This document shows, in pieces, positions 9,023-17,325 of a DNA stretch of 46,794 nucleotides. The stretch's first letter is position 1; each line of letters begins with the position of its first letter. The translations under genes and the position numbers were made by a program. The notes beneath the pieces were generated by a model. It had not been told where the DNA came from and did no database searches. It worked only from the letters and a program-made list of their open reading frames with translations. Origin of the DNA: an uncultured Pelagibacteraceae bacterium (GTDB lineage Bacteria; Pseudomonadota; Alphaproteobacteria; Pelagibacterales; Pelagibacteraceae); the NCBI GenBank assembly GCA_902545825.1, contig CACCHS010000006.1:1-46794 (forward strand), written 5' to 3'.

Positions 9023-11451
9023 AATTTTTTAGATAAAGAAACCTCAGCAGAATTATGTTTATTATTATTAAATTCTTGTTGGGCATTAAAGTTAAAATCA
9101 AGTCCAATAATATTTTTTGAAATATCAAATCCAGCAAGTAGTTCCTCTGAGGCATCAAAAGTCATTGCATACTCAGTTTCACGTCTTGGTTCAAAATTAA
9201 ATCCAAATTTAAAAGTATCAGTGTGTTCGGTTCTTTTATAGTTATCATAACCTTGTATACGTTTATAACTCGCAGTAGCACTTAAATTATCATTTGCATC
9301 ATACATAAGTCCAAATTCAGCAGTCCCAAGATAATTAGAATTAATCCCTTGTGTAGAGGAATATGTTGTAGATGCATCAGATACATAATGCATTGTAGCA
9401 GTAGATGAGTTACTAAAATCTGTACCTAGTTCAAAAGTCCCATAATGAAATATGCTTTTATCTTCAAAATCACTTTGCTTATTAATCGTCAATCCAAATG
9501 ATGCTATTCCATTTTCTAATGTTTGGTCACTGTAAGATAATGCATCTGTACCTTTTTCCGTATAACCATCAAGCTCTGTGTAACTAAGATCGACTCTAGC
9601 TTTAGGTATAAATGAATATTCCCCGTCTGAAATATTTTTTCCATAATTCAATGACCCGAATAATTGCTTTCCATCTCTTGAACCAGTTAATTTGTTAGAT
9701 CCACTTACTCTTATCATGTCACTTTGGATTAAACCTAATCCAAAAGAACCCTCAATAAAATTATTATTGTTATGTGGCTTTGTTCCATAAACTGAAAAAT
9801 TATAAAAATTGCTATCAACCTCTGATCCGCTTGACCCAACGTCTGTATTGTTCTGCGTAAATTGAAAGGCAAAACCATATAAATTATTCTCATCAATTTT
9901 TTTATCTAAACCAATTGCTATTCCTTGAGCGCTAGACTCTTGTGCAGATGCATCTAGTTGCTCTGCTACTTTTGTAAAACTTAAGGTACCTTCAGTCCAA
10001 ATTGACCAATCATCTGGAATAATGTTTTCTGGCAATTTATTAGACACAGGAACAATTTTAGTTAAAGAGTTTAACAATGAATTACCAAAATCGAAATTAA
10101 AATTTTGTTTACTAAAATTATCCCGAGATCGATTGTTTCTTAAAAAACCAAGTCTATTTGATACAACGCCCACTGATTGGACAAATGCTCCTTTAACTTG
10201 AACAGAATTTACATTTATAGATGCTACTACGTCGCTGTCCGTTGTTGGATCTGTAGTAGAAGAAGATGAGCTAGCTGCGGCAGTTGTAAAACTTAACATC
10301 TCAGTACCAGTCATACCAGGATAAGATACGCTTGAAGCATTATCAAAAGCTGTTGTAGCAATAGTTATATAATACTCTGTTGATTCATCTAAATCATCTG
10401 TAGGATTTATTGTTATTGTGGTTGAACCTGAGCCTGTTACTTGATCACCAGTTACATCAATTGTAGCTACTGTTGAGTTATCAGATGTTTTCTTTATCAA
10501 TATGTTTCCACTTTCAGCATCTACGGCTTGATCCCAATTTAAAACTATATTTGCATCGACTGCAATACCTGTTGCATTGTCTGCTGGAGTGCTTGAGTCT
10601 ATGGTTGGTATATTTATAATCTCATACGCATCATCTAAATCATATTCATAAATAGTCCCTCCTACATCACCCATATACATTTTTGATCCATCGGCATTAA
10701 AAAGTATATTTGTAAATTGTGCACCGCCTGGTGTAGTTGCTGATCCAACCGCAACTGATGTTGATAGGTCATAAGGCGCTGTCATTGTATACATTCTTGG
10801 TCTATCTTGTGATAAACCGATCATATACATAATTAATCCATCCGGACTAAAACCAAGACCTCTTGTATTAGTATCTTCAGATTGTGCTGATTGTTGAGTA
10901 GAACTAATAGTACTACCTGCAGTAATTGTGTAAGCACTATCTAATTCATATTTTTTTACGCGATCACTCTTATGATCAACTACAAAAAGCATAGTTCCAT
11001 CTGTGCTAAATTGTAAATCTGTGTCCTGATTATTGTCGTTAGTGGTTATTGCAGCACCAACACTGATGCCATCTAATGGTGTCCAATTAGTAGTAAGAGA
11101 AACTTCCCTTACTTGATCACTGCTTGATGTACTTATAAACAAACTACTTCCGTCACCATTGAAATCTACACCAGTCTCATTAGATAAACTTGCATCTATA
11201 GAACCATCACTACTGCAAGATGATACGTCATATGCAGTACTACAAGTAAATTGAGTTATACTATTTGTTTCCCCAACTGTTACTAACCTTAATCCACTAT
11301 TTCCCCAAGCCATTCCTCTTGGTGCTACACCTGTTGCTAAATCAGAATTTGCATCCGTATAAGCATTGGCATTTATTGAAAATATGGTTGATGAAAATAT
11401 CAATACAACAGAAGAGATTATTGATAAAGAGAAGTATCTAAAGCTTTTCAT
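9019..11451 (-). CDS. Autotransporter with beta-propeller/Ig-like passenger (first copy)
   Basis: The 810-residue protein starts with a Sec signal peptide (about 1-30, cut after SINANA). Residues about 31-285 hold repeated short blades of the kind FSTDGTMLFVVDHKSDRVKKYELD, each rich in DG and ending in a Tyr-x-Leu strand, as in YVTN/WD40-like propellers. Residues about 285-390 form an SbsA/SwmB-type Ig-like domain (SSTPADNATGIAV), followed by a Ser/Thr linker. The last 330 residues are an autotransporter-type outer-membrane barrel starting near DDWSIWTEG and ending in the expected C-terminal Phe. The passenger probably stays at or is released from the cell surface. Ligand unknown. A paralogue lies at 24588-26927. 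Confidence 0.8.
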   Translation of the reverse strand: MKSFRYFSLSIISSVVLIFSSTIFSINANAYTDANSDLATGVAPRGMAWGNSGLRLVTVGETNSITQFTCSTAYDVSSCSSDGSIDASLSNETGVDFNGDGSSLFISTSSSDQVREVSLTTNWTPLDGISVGAAITTNDNNQDTDLQFSTDGTMLFVVDHKSDRVKKYELDSAYTITAGSTISSTQQSAQSEDTNTRGLGFSPDGLIMYMIGLSQDRPRMYTMTAPYDLSTSVAVGSATTPGGAQFTNILFNADGSKMYMGDVGGTIYEYDLDDAYEIINIPTIDSSTPADNATGIAVDANIVLNWDQAVDAESGNILIKKTSDNSTVATIDVTGDQVTGSGSTTITINPTDDLDESTEYYITIATTAFDNASSVSYPGMTGTEMLSFTTAAASSSSSTTDPTTDSDVVASINVNSVQVKGAFVQSVGVVSNRLGFLRNNRSRDNFSKQNFNFDFGNSLLNSLTKIVPVSNKLPENIIPDDWSIWTEGTLSFTKVAEQLDASAQESSAQGIAIGLDKKIDENNLYGFAFQFTQNNTDVGSSGSEVDSNFYNFSVYGTKPHNNNNFIEGSFGLGLIQSDMIRVSGSNKLTGSRDGKQLFGSLNYGKNISDGEYSFIPKARVDLSYTELDGYTEKGTDALSYSDQTLENGIASFGLTINKQSDFEDKSIFHYGTFELGTDFSNSSTATMHYVSDASTTYSSTQGINSNYLGTAEFGLMYDANDNLSATASYKRIQGYDNYKRTEHTDTFKFGFNFEPRRETEYAMTFDASEELLAGFDISKNIIGLDFNFNAQQEFNNNKHNSAEVSLSKKF

Positions 11452-11502
11452 AATTTTTTTGAAAGATAAGCTCCGCTATTAAATTTTATGCTTAAATACT
11501 AT

Positions 11503-11527
11503 ATAAGTTTAATTCGAATTAACTTAT
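11503..11527. repeat. Near-perfect inverted repeat upstream of autotransporter gene
   Basis: Arms ATAAGTT-AATT and AATT-AACTTAT flank a central CG, with a single extra T in the left arm (11510). It sits 52 bases upstream of the autotransporter start in the 162-base gap between that gene and the DUF4396 gene. Position suits an operator or an RNA hairpin in the leader. There is no T-tract, so a terminator is less likely. The rest of the gap (11452-11613) is AT-rich with no gene seen. Confidence 0.5.
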
Positions 11528-11613
11528 GTTAAATTAGAAGTATAGATATGTATTAATTGACACAGTACTTTGAAAAAACAGTGTAAAACGTTCGTTTTTA
11601 TAATTAAAATTTT

Positions 11614-12057
11614 TTAATGACAGCTAATATTAAATTTTTTTAATCTCCAATAATTATAAGGCCAAGGGGTTAAAAATCCTACAATAAGCATAATTGGTAC
11701 CACCCACCATGTGAGTATTGCACCGCCTGTTAAAAAATAATCTGTTAAGTTCATTGCGACTTCCATGCTGATCATTGAGATAAAGCTCATTCCTAATGCT
11801 GTTTTTAAAGCATTAGAAAATTTAAAATTTTGTCTTAATAAAATTATAGTTTCTAAAATAATACTGGTTATCAAACCATTAATGATTGCAAGGGTCATTA
11901 TTCCTAAAACAGGAAATGGTATTTTTGTAATTTGAAAAAATAATATAGTTCCAAAGTCACCAATTGCGCAACCAAGCAAACACCAGGCTGTATTTTTAGC
12001 ACTTCTTTTCCAAGTATGCTTACACGACCAATTAAAGTTTATAGTTTCAGAGCTCAT
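11614..12057 (-). CDS. DUF4396 family membrane protein
   Basis: The 147-residue protein has a short soluble start with CKHTWKRSAKNT and CLLGCAIGDFGT, typical of DUF4396, followed by about four membrane segments. The N-terminal Cys/His residues (SCKHTW, AWCLLGC) could bind metal, but this is inference. It is the last gene of the minus-strand group alternative oxidase, cupredoxin, DUF4396, with a 26-base gap after the cupredoxin gene. Molecular function of the family is unknown. The neighbourhood hints at copper handling or respiratory chain remodelling. Confidence 0.72.
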   Translation of the reverse strand: MSSETINFNWSCKHTWKRSAKNTAWCLLGCAIGDFGTILFFQITKIPFPVLGIMTLAIINGLITSIILETIILLRQNFKFSNALKTALGMSFISMISMEVAMNLTDYFLTGGAILTWWVVPIMLIVGFLTPWPYNYWRLKKFNISCH

Positions 12058-12083
12058 TTATTTGAGACTAATAATTGGAATAG

Positions 12084-12587
12084 TTAGTCTAATTGTACTT
12101 TAGCAATCATTCCTATTTCATAATGACCGGGTACATTACATGCAATTTCAATATTCATTGCATTATCAAATTTCCAAACCAAATCACCTTTTTCTTTAGG
12201 AGCTAATAGAACACTGTTGCTGTGTGAGTGGGCCATAGCTTTATCCATTTTTGCCATCTTCTTCATTTTTTCTCTATCAATTGAGTCTGCAAGTAATATT
12301 TCATTTTCAACCATCCTTTCCATTTCTGGACGATGTTTTTTATGCATCATTGCATTTGCAATATTGAATTCATGAACAAGTTCTCCTGCATTAACCACTT
12401 CGAATTTTATTGTTTCACCTTTTTTAATGCTAAAGGATTTAGGCTCATAATAGTTATCATACATTTTAACTTTAATTACTCTGTCAACTTCGCTTAACTT
12501 TCCCTTAGATCCAATTTTCATATTTTTATCAGCAAAAGATGTTGTATTAAAAAGTATAAAAATTATTACTAATTTTAAAAATTTCAT
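12084..12587 (-). CDS. Periplasmic cupredoxin with Met/His-rich insertion
   Basis: The 167-residue protein has a signal peptide (about 1-19). Its cupredoxin fold keeps the type-1 copper ligands H72 (ELVHEFN), C150, H155 and M160 in CNVPGHYEIGM. Between about residues 78 and 125 there is an insertion rich in methionine and histidine (MMHKKH, MKKMAKMDKAMAHSHS), unlike simple plastocyanins and reminiscent of copper-delivery proteins. A strong ribosome site, AAAGGAG, lies just before the ATG and overlaps the alternative oxidase stop region. It may carry electrons or scavenge copper. Its place directly after a copper-independent quinol oxidase suggests response to copper status. Confidence 0.83.
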   Translation of the reverse strand: MKFLKLVIIFILFNTTSFADKNMKIGSKGKLSEVDRVIKVKMYDNYYEPKSFSIKKGETIKFEVVNAGELVHEFNIANAMMHKKHRPEMERMVENEILLADSIDREKMKKMAKMDKAMAHSHSNSVLLAPKEKGDLVWKFDNAMNIEIACNVPGHYEIGMIAKVQLD

Positions 12588-12596
12588 AAATCTCCT

Positions 12597-13277
12597 TTAA
12601 TTATTTTCTTTTAATGTTTGAGCATCTTTAATTTGCTCTTTATTTTTATTTGTTTCTGATACTGGTTTAATTTTGCTATTGATTATATCTGCGAAACTAT
12701 GATTTACATCTCTGTGTCCTGCCTCATCATCTCTTATAACTTTTACAACATCTTTCAAAGTTGCATTGAGTGGTAGGTTCCAATAATTTATAGCAATTTC
12801 AGGTGCGGGGATATTTTTAATTTTACCCGTCTCTAACTCATTTAAATACTCTGTATAACTTCTAACAGCTTCTTCCTCAAAGTATCCTACTATTCTATGA
12901 GCAGTTCTTTGTGATGCAATAAAAATTATCGCATAAGTGATAATAAAAATGAATTGAGCTATCATTATAATAATTCTTTCAATCAAAGTTGGTTTTGCAA
13001 TATGTATAAAAGTCATTAGATGCATTCTTTCATTTTCAGCTTCGTCTAATAAAATTTTAATCCATCCTCTATCATCTTGCATTTTTCTTAAAGATTTAAG
13101 GTGAAGTAACATTCCAGCAACCATACCTGGCACTGCTGCAACCGTTTCAAGAACAACAGCTCTATGGCCGTATCTTTTTTTGAAAAAAGTATCAGCAAGA
13201 AATCTTAAAAATTTAGTGAAACCAAGTGCAACCTTGTCACTTAAATTTTTTGGCATATAATGTTTGTCTAGACTCAT
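12597..13277 (-). CDS. Alternative oxidase (di-iron ubiquinol oxidase)
   Basis: The 226-residue protein carries the full AOX signature: LET at 43-45 (E44), NERMHL at 82-87 (E83, H86), the FEEEA motif near 133-137 and RDDEAGH at 182-188 (E185, H188). These supply the di-iron ligands. Two hydrophobic helices (about 45-60 and 103-122) attach it to one membrane leaflet. It oxidises ubiquinol and reduces oxygen to water without pumping protons. It is shorter than mitochondrial AOX because the targeting N-terminus is absent. First gene of an operon with the cupredoxin (9-base gap) and DUF4396. Confidence 0.93.
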   Translation of the reverse strand: MSLDKHYMPKNLSDKVALGFTKFLRFLADTFFKKRYGHRAVVLETVAAVPGMVAGMLLHLKSLRKMQDDRGWIKILLDEAENERMHLMTFIHIAKPTLIERIIIMIAQFIFIITYAIIFIASQRTAHRIVGYFEEEAVRSYTEYLNELETGKIKNIPAPEIAINYWNLPLNATLKDVVKVIRDDEAGHRDVNHSFADIINSKIKPVSETNKNKEQIKDAQTLKENN

Positions 13278-13344
13278 ACTTCATATTTAGTGACAAATTT
13301 AAAATTTCCAATGAGTTATTATGGACTGCTAAAAGCTAGATTTT

Positions 13345-13959
13345 TCAATAATAATTAATTATCTCTCTCACCACGAATAAAGCTATTCCACCCATAAATA
13401 GAATTATAATATTATTTATAATTTTCCAAATCCTCGGACTCTTCAAATAATTAGATGTAAATTTTGATAGGTAGCCGAGTGTAAAAAAAAATATAAATGA
13501 AGAAATTGAAGCCCCTACTCCAAAAGAATATTTATCTGCTAATTCAAAATTTTTAGATAAATTTCCTAAGAAAAAAACTGTATCCGAGTAAACATGAGGA
13601 TTTAAATAAGTAAATCCTAATGTTTTTAAAAAAATATTTTTTAATTTATATGTCTCAGATTTAATCTCAAAATTAATTTTGCTGTAATTAGATCTAATTT
13701 TAGTAAAGATAAAATATATAAGAAAAATAAATAATAAAATATTAAATAAAAGTTCAATTTGTTTAGTAAAAAAATCATTAAAATATTCAAATAAAAAAAT
13801 ACCTAAAAAAATTAAAATTAAATCAGATATTGAACAAATTAAACAAACAATAAAAACATACTGTTTTTTTAAACCCTGCTCAATTACAAATATATTTTGG
13901 GCACCTAGAGCAAGAATAAGGCTTAAACCTGTAAAAAAACCTAAAAATAAAAATTCCAT
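13345..13959 (-). CDS. LysE/ArgO family amino acid exporter
   Basis: The 204-residue protein has about six membrane segments and the family motif LALGAQNIFVIEQGLKKQYV near 17-36, followed by the central TYLNPHVYSDTVFFLG near 117-132 that is conserved in LysE/ArgO. Members export basic amino acids with proton exchange. In an oligotroph the role may be relief of toxic analogues or of peptide-derived excess. It lies 67 bases upstream of the alternative oxidase on the same strand and is probably a separate unit. Confidence 0.84.
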   Translation of the reverse strand: MEFLFLGFFTGLSLILALGAQNIFVIEQGLKKQYVFIVCLICSISDLILIFLGIFLFEYFNDFFTKQIELLFNILLFIFLIYFIFTKIRSNYSKINFEIKSETYKLKNIFLKTLGFTYLNPHVYSDTVFFLGNLSKNFELADKYSFGVGASISSFIFFFTLGYLSKFTSNYLKSPRIWKIINNIIILFMGGIALFVVREIINYY

Positions 13960-14007
13960 ATGTATTTATTATTTCTTATTTTTTAAAAAAGATATAATTT
14001 AATTTGA

Positions 14008-14352
14008 ATGAACAAACGGACTATCATTGATCCAAAAAAATTATCTTTTGAACCTTTTGATAATTATGGTGAACCAATTAAGGGAATGAGTTGGTATAAA
14101 ATTAGTTATGATAAAGAAAAAGGCCAAGGAAGTTACATTTTAAAAATGGATCCTGGATCTAAAAGTGTTCCACATGAGCATGTAAACTATGAGGAGTTTT
14201 ACATGTTAGAAGGAGAATTGATTGATGCCGATGGAAAAGTTTTTAAAAAAGGAGACTTTGTAAGCTTTGAACCTGGGACTACACACTCATCTCATACAAA
14301 TAATGGTTGTTTAATTTTAGTTTTTATGAGATCAAGAAATAAAACAATTTAA
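14008..14352 (+). CDS. Single-domain cupin protein
   Basis: The 114-residue protein is one cupin barrel. The metal-binding first motif is visible as PHEHVNYEEFYMLEGEL near 54-68 (two His, one Glu), with the second motif GDFVSFEPGTTHSSHT near 77-92. It resembles ChrR-type anti-sigma cupins and small metal-dependent enzymes, but no zinc-binding N-terminal domain is present, so it is not an anti-sigma factor. It is followed after 15 bases by the racemase gene, probably one transcript. Substrate unknown. Confidence 0.8.
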   Translation: MNKRTIIDPKKLSFEPFDNYGEPIKGMSWYKISYDKEKGQGSYILKMDPGSKSVPHEHVNYEEFYMLEGELIDADGKVFKKGDFVSFEPGTTHSSHTNNGCLILVFMRSRNKTI

Positions 14353-14367
14353 ATAAAACTTTCTTGT

Positions 14368-15063
14368 ATGATTGGAATACTAGGTGGAATGGGAACTCAA
14401 GCGGGTCTAGATTTCTGCAATAAGATAGCTGTACTTAATAGAGGAAAGTCAGATCAACAATACCCAAAATTTATACTTTATAATAAATCAGACACACCAA
14501 GAAGACCTGAAAATTTAAAAAAATATAACAATGTTTTAAAAGAATTGGTTAAAGGATGTTTATTGTTACAGAAAAATAAATGTAAATTTATAGTCATGCC
14601 ATGTAATACAGCTCACTACTGGCAAGAAGATATTCAAAAAAAAATAAAAATACCTTTAGTAAGTATGCCAAAAGAAGTTTATCTACATGCAAAAAGAGTG
14701 TGTAGGAAAAATTCTAAAATTGGTATTTTGTGTACAGAGGCTACTATTAAGACAAAAGTCTATAGTAAGTATTTTGATAGAGAATTTGAATTAGTTTCTC
14801 CAGGAAAAAATTTACAAAAAAACAGTGTTAATAAAGCTATTAAATTCGTAAAAATGGGAAAGGTTAGAGATGCTGAAAGAGTACTGAAGCCTGCTGTAAA
14901 TTATTTAATCAAAATAAAATGTAAAAAAATTATTTTAGGTTGTACTGAACTTCCAATTGCTATTTTTGCATATAAATCATTTAAAAAAATAAGAGAGTCT
15001 AAAATATTTATAGACCCTAACTTACTTTTGGCTCAAGTATCTTTAAAAAAATACAGAAGATAA
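14368..15063 (+). CDS. Aspartate/glutamate racemase family protein
   Basis: The 231-residue protein has the Asp/Glu racemase fold with GILGGMGTQAG at the N-terminus and the two catalytic cysteines C79 (VMPCNTAHYW) and C192 (LGCTELP). Two-base racemisation without PLP is the family mechanism, usually on aspartate, though hydantoin and other members exist. Its partner is the cupin gene just upstream. Transcription should end at the hairpin that starts two bases after the stop codon. Confidence 0.86.
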   Translation: MIGILGGMGTQAGLDFCNKIAVLNRGKSDQQYPKFILYNKSDTPRRPENLKKYNNVLKELVKGCLLLQKNKCKFIVMPCNTAHYWQEDIQKKIKIPLVSMPKEVYLHAKRVCRKNSKIGILCTEATIKTKVYSKYFDREFELVSPGKNLQKNSVNKAIKFVKMGKVRDAERVLKPAVNYLIKIKCKKIILGCTELPIAIFAYKSFKKIRESKIFIDPNLLLAQVSLKKYRR

Positions 15064-15064
15064 A

Positions 15065-15100
15065 AAAATCAGCAATCTCATATTTGAAATTGCTGATTTT
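15065..15100. terminator. Bidirectional rho-independent terminator
   Basis: A perfect 12-bp stem (15065-15076 with 15089-15100, arms AAAATCAGCAAT and ATTGCTGATTTT) closes a 12-base loop. It lies between the convergent racemase and peroxiredoxin genes. The A-run on the left and T-run on the right can serve as U-tracts for both directions. It is the clearest terminator in the window. Confidence 0.88.
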
Positions 15101-15108
15101 AAATATTC

Positions 15109-15771
15109 TTATTTATTTGGATCTGGAACTTTTCGTAAATATGGTTTTACTGTTTCCCATCCATCTGGATATATCTTTTTAGCTTCCTCGTTTGTAACTT
15201 TGGGAACTATAATAACATCATCTCCTGGTTGCCAATCTGCAGGTGTAGCAATTTTATGTTCTGCAGTTCTCTGCATAGAGTCGATTGTTCTTAAAATTTC
15301 CTTAAAGTTCCTTCCTGTAGTCATTGGATAGGTTAAGAATAATCCAATTCTTTTATCTGGTCTTACAATATAGACGGTTCTTACTGTTTCATTGTCTACA
15401 GCTGTTCTTCCCATAGATGTTGTTCCCGCATCACCTTCTAACATATTGTAAAGTTTTGCCACTTCTAATTTTTCATCAGCAACAATTGGATAATTTGGTT
15501 TTAAACCACACACATCCTTAATATCTTCTAACCATTTAACATGATCAGATACTGGATCTACACTTAGCCCCATTACCTTAACATTTCTTTTTTCAAACTC
15601 TGGTTTCATTTTAGCTAAAGCACCTAATTCTGTTGTACAAACAGGTGTAAAATCTTTTGGGTGAGAAAATAATACACCCCAGCTATCACCTAACCATTTA
15701 TGAAAAGATAATTTACCCTCAGACGTTTCAGCAGTAAAATCTGGAGCCAAACTATTTATTTTTAAAGTCAT
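15109..15771 (-). CDS. 1-Cys peroxiredoxin (Prx6 type)
   Basis: The 220-residue protein matches Prx6-type peroxiredoxins: thioredoxin-like fold, peroxidatic C45 in DFTPVCTTELG, and the longer C-terminal domain ending in VKPYLRKVPDP. It reduces hydrogen peroxide and organic peroxides in the cytoplasm. A second cysteine occurs in KDVCGLKPNYP, as in many family members, but is not a standard resolving Cys. A strong ribosome site (AGGAGG) precedes the ATG. It is divergent from the persulfide dioxygenase gene with an 79-base shared upstream region, which fits a shared response to sulfur or oxidative stress. Confidence 0.92.
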   Translation of the reverse strand: MTLKINSLAPDFTAETSEGKLSFHKWLGDSWGVLFSHPKDFTPVCTTELGALAKMKPEFEKRNVKVMGLSVDPVSDHVKWLEDIKDVCGLKPNYPIVADEKLEVAKLYNMLEGDAGTTSMGRTAVDNETVRTVYIVRPDKRIGLFLTYPMTTGRNFKEILRTIDSMQRTAEHKIATPADWQPGDDVIIVPKVTNEEAKKIYPDGWETVKPYLRKVPDPNK

Positions 15772-15850
15772 TTACCCTCCTAAATGAATTTTTATTTTTA
15801 ATTATATGAAAGATTGAATAATCATGCAATTTTTAATAATATTGTCAGAT

Positions 15851-16543
15851 ATGATATTTAAACAATTATTTGATGATAAATCTTCAACCTACACGTACAT
15901 CCTTGCAAGTGATAAAGGACGAGAAGCATTAATAATAGATCCAGTAATTGAACATACAAATAAATATCTAAATGTTTTGGATGAGTTAGATCTAAAGTTA
16001 GTAAAAGTGATTGATACACATATTCATGCTGATCATGTTACTGGCCTAAATGAACTAAGTAAAAAAACTAATTGTACAAAGATCATGGGTGAAAAATCAA
16101 AATCAGAAGTTGTTGATTTACATGTCAAAGAGGATGATAAAATTAAAATTGATAATATTGAACTTAAAGTAATTTATACTCCCGGTCATACTGACTGCTC
16201 TTACAGTTATCTTATGAATGATAGAGTTTTTACAGGCGATACATTATTAATTAATGGAACTGGCAGAACAGATTTTCAAAATGGAAGTTCAAAAGATCAA
16301 TACGACTCTCTTTTTAATAAGCTTCTAAAGTTACCTGAAAATACAATTGTATTACCTGCTCATGACTATAATGGTAAAACTTCATCTACGATTGGTAGCG
16401 AGCTAAAAAATAACCCAAGATTACAAGTTGATTCTGTTGATCAATATATAGAAATAATGAATAATTTAAATCTAGCTAATCCAAAAATGATGGATATAGC
16501 AGTTCCTGCAAATGTAAAAGGTTTAACTTCGGATCAGTTGTAG
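15851..16543 (+). CDS. ETHE1-like persulfide dioxygenase (metallo-beta-lactamase fold)
   Basis: From the ATG at 15851 the 230-residue protein begins MIFKQLFDDKSSTYTYIL, which closely matches the start of ETHE1/Blh-type sulfur dioxygenases. The upstream in-frame ATG at 15824 would add nine residues that the family lacks. The metal motif THIHADH (near 57-63) is complete; YTPGHTDCSYSY and FTGDTLLINGTGRTDFQNG follow, the latter typical of ETHE1. PAHDYNG supplies the last His. It oxidises glutathione persulfide to sulfite with one iron. It stands next to cysteine-synthesis genes, so it may control sulfide/persulfide made by or leaking from that pathway. Confidence 0.87.
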   Translation: MIFKQLFDDKSSTYTYILASDKGREALIIDPVIEHTNKYLNVLDELDLKLVKVIDTHIHADHVTGLNELSKKTNCTKIMGEKSKSEVVDLHVKEDDKIKIDNIELKVIYTPGHTDCSYSYLMNDRVFTGDTLLINGTGRTDFQNGSSKDQYDSLFNKLLKLPENTIVLPAHDYNGKTSSTIGSELKNNPRLQVDSVDQYIEIMNNLNLANPKMMDIAVPANVKGLTSDQL

Positions 16544-16596
16544 TTTAGCGTCAATTTAAGTATTGAATTCTTAGGTTGAACAATTATATATCCACT

Positions 16597-16716
16597 ATGC
16601 CTTGCGAAAATTTAAAATGCAAATGCTCAAACTGTCTGAACGATAAATGCAGATGTGATGGCACAATAGTTTGTCGTTGTGAACCTGAAGAAACTTCTTG
16701 TTGTTGTAATAAGTAG
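16597..16716 (+). CDS. Cysteine-rich mini-protein, metallothionein-like
   Basis: An open frame of 39 residues starts at ATG 16597 and stops with TAG at 16714-16716. It has 11 cysteines (28%) at positions 3, 8, 10, 13, 18, 20, 26, 28, 34, 35 and 36, in CxC, CxxC and CCC arrangements, with no histidine and no aromatic residue. This is the pattern of a metallothionein, which would bind Zn, Cu or Cd as a thiolate cluster. It sits 53 bases after the persulfide dioxygenase and 27 bases before cysE on the same strand. A classical ribosome site is not evident. The regular Cys spacing is unlikely by chance in such AT-rich DNA. Not homologous in obvious detail to SmtA/BmtA, so the name is provisional. 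Confidence 0.68.
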   Translation: MPCENLKCKCSNCLNDKCRCDGTIVCRCEPEETSCCCNK

Positions 16717-16743
16717 TTTTTTAAATCAAAAAACAAATAAATT

Positions 16744-17325
16744 ATGAATGATTTTTTAGAATCTATTATTAAAAGAGACCCTGCTGCGAAATCAAAGCTA
16801 TATGTTATTTTAACGTATCCAGGAGTAAAGGCTATATTCTTTCATAAAATTGCAAATTTTTTTTCTGTTGCAAAATTCGACTTGATAGCAAGAATTATTT
16901 CTCAGTTTTCAAGGTTTTTAACTGGTATAGAAATTCATCCAAAAGCAAAAATAGGAAAAAATCTTTTCATCGATCACGGTATGGGTGTTGTAATAGGTGA
17001 AACTTCTGATATTGGGGATAATGTTACAATCTATCATATGGTTACACTTGGTGGAATTTCTCCAAGCATTAACTCGGAAGATCAAAGAAATACAAAAAGA
17101 CATCCAACTTTAATGAATAATGTTGTTGTTGGTTCTGGTGCACAGATATTAGGTCCAGTAGTTGTTGGGAAAAATGCAAAGATTGGTGCTAATGCTGTTG
17201 TTACTAAAAATGTTCCTGAAAATGCAATCATGGTTGGAATTCCAGCTAAGAATGTTGGTGAAAGTTCAATTGATGATGAAACATTTAAACCTTATGGTAT
17301 TACTGAGCAAAGTGATAAAAATTAA
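16744..17325 (+). CDS. cysE: Serine O-acetyltransferase
   Basis: The 193-residue protein has an alpha-helical N-terminus and a left-handed beta-helix of hexapeptide repeats. The SAT motif [19 protein letters not shown] near 75-93 contains the catalytic histidine, and VTLGGISPS and [14 protein letters not shown] follow. It makes O-acetylserine from serine and acetyl-CoA. The short length is like the Bacillus-type rather than the 270-residue enterobacterial form. It ends immediately before the cysK ATG (no gap), so both are made together, as expected for the cysteine synthase complex. Confidence 0.92.
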   Translation: MNDFLESIIKRDPAAKSKLYVILTYPGVKAIFFHKIANFFSVAKFDLIARIISQFSRFLTGIEIHPKAKIGKNLFIDHGMGVVIGETSDIGDNVTIYHMVTLGGISPSINSEDQRNTKRHPTLMNNVVVGSGAQILGPVVVGKNAKIGANAVVTKNVPENAIMVGIPAKNVGESSIDDETFKPYGITEQSDKN

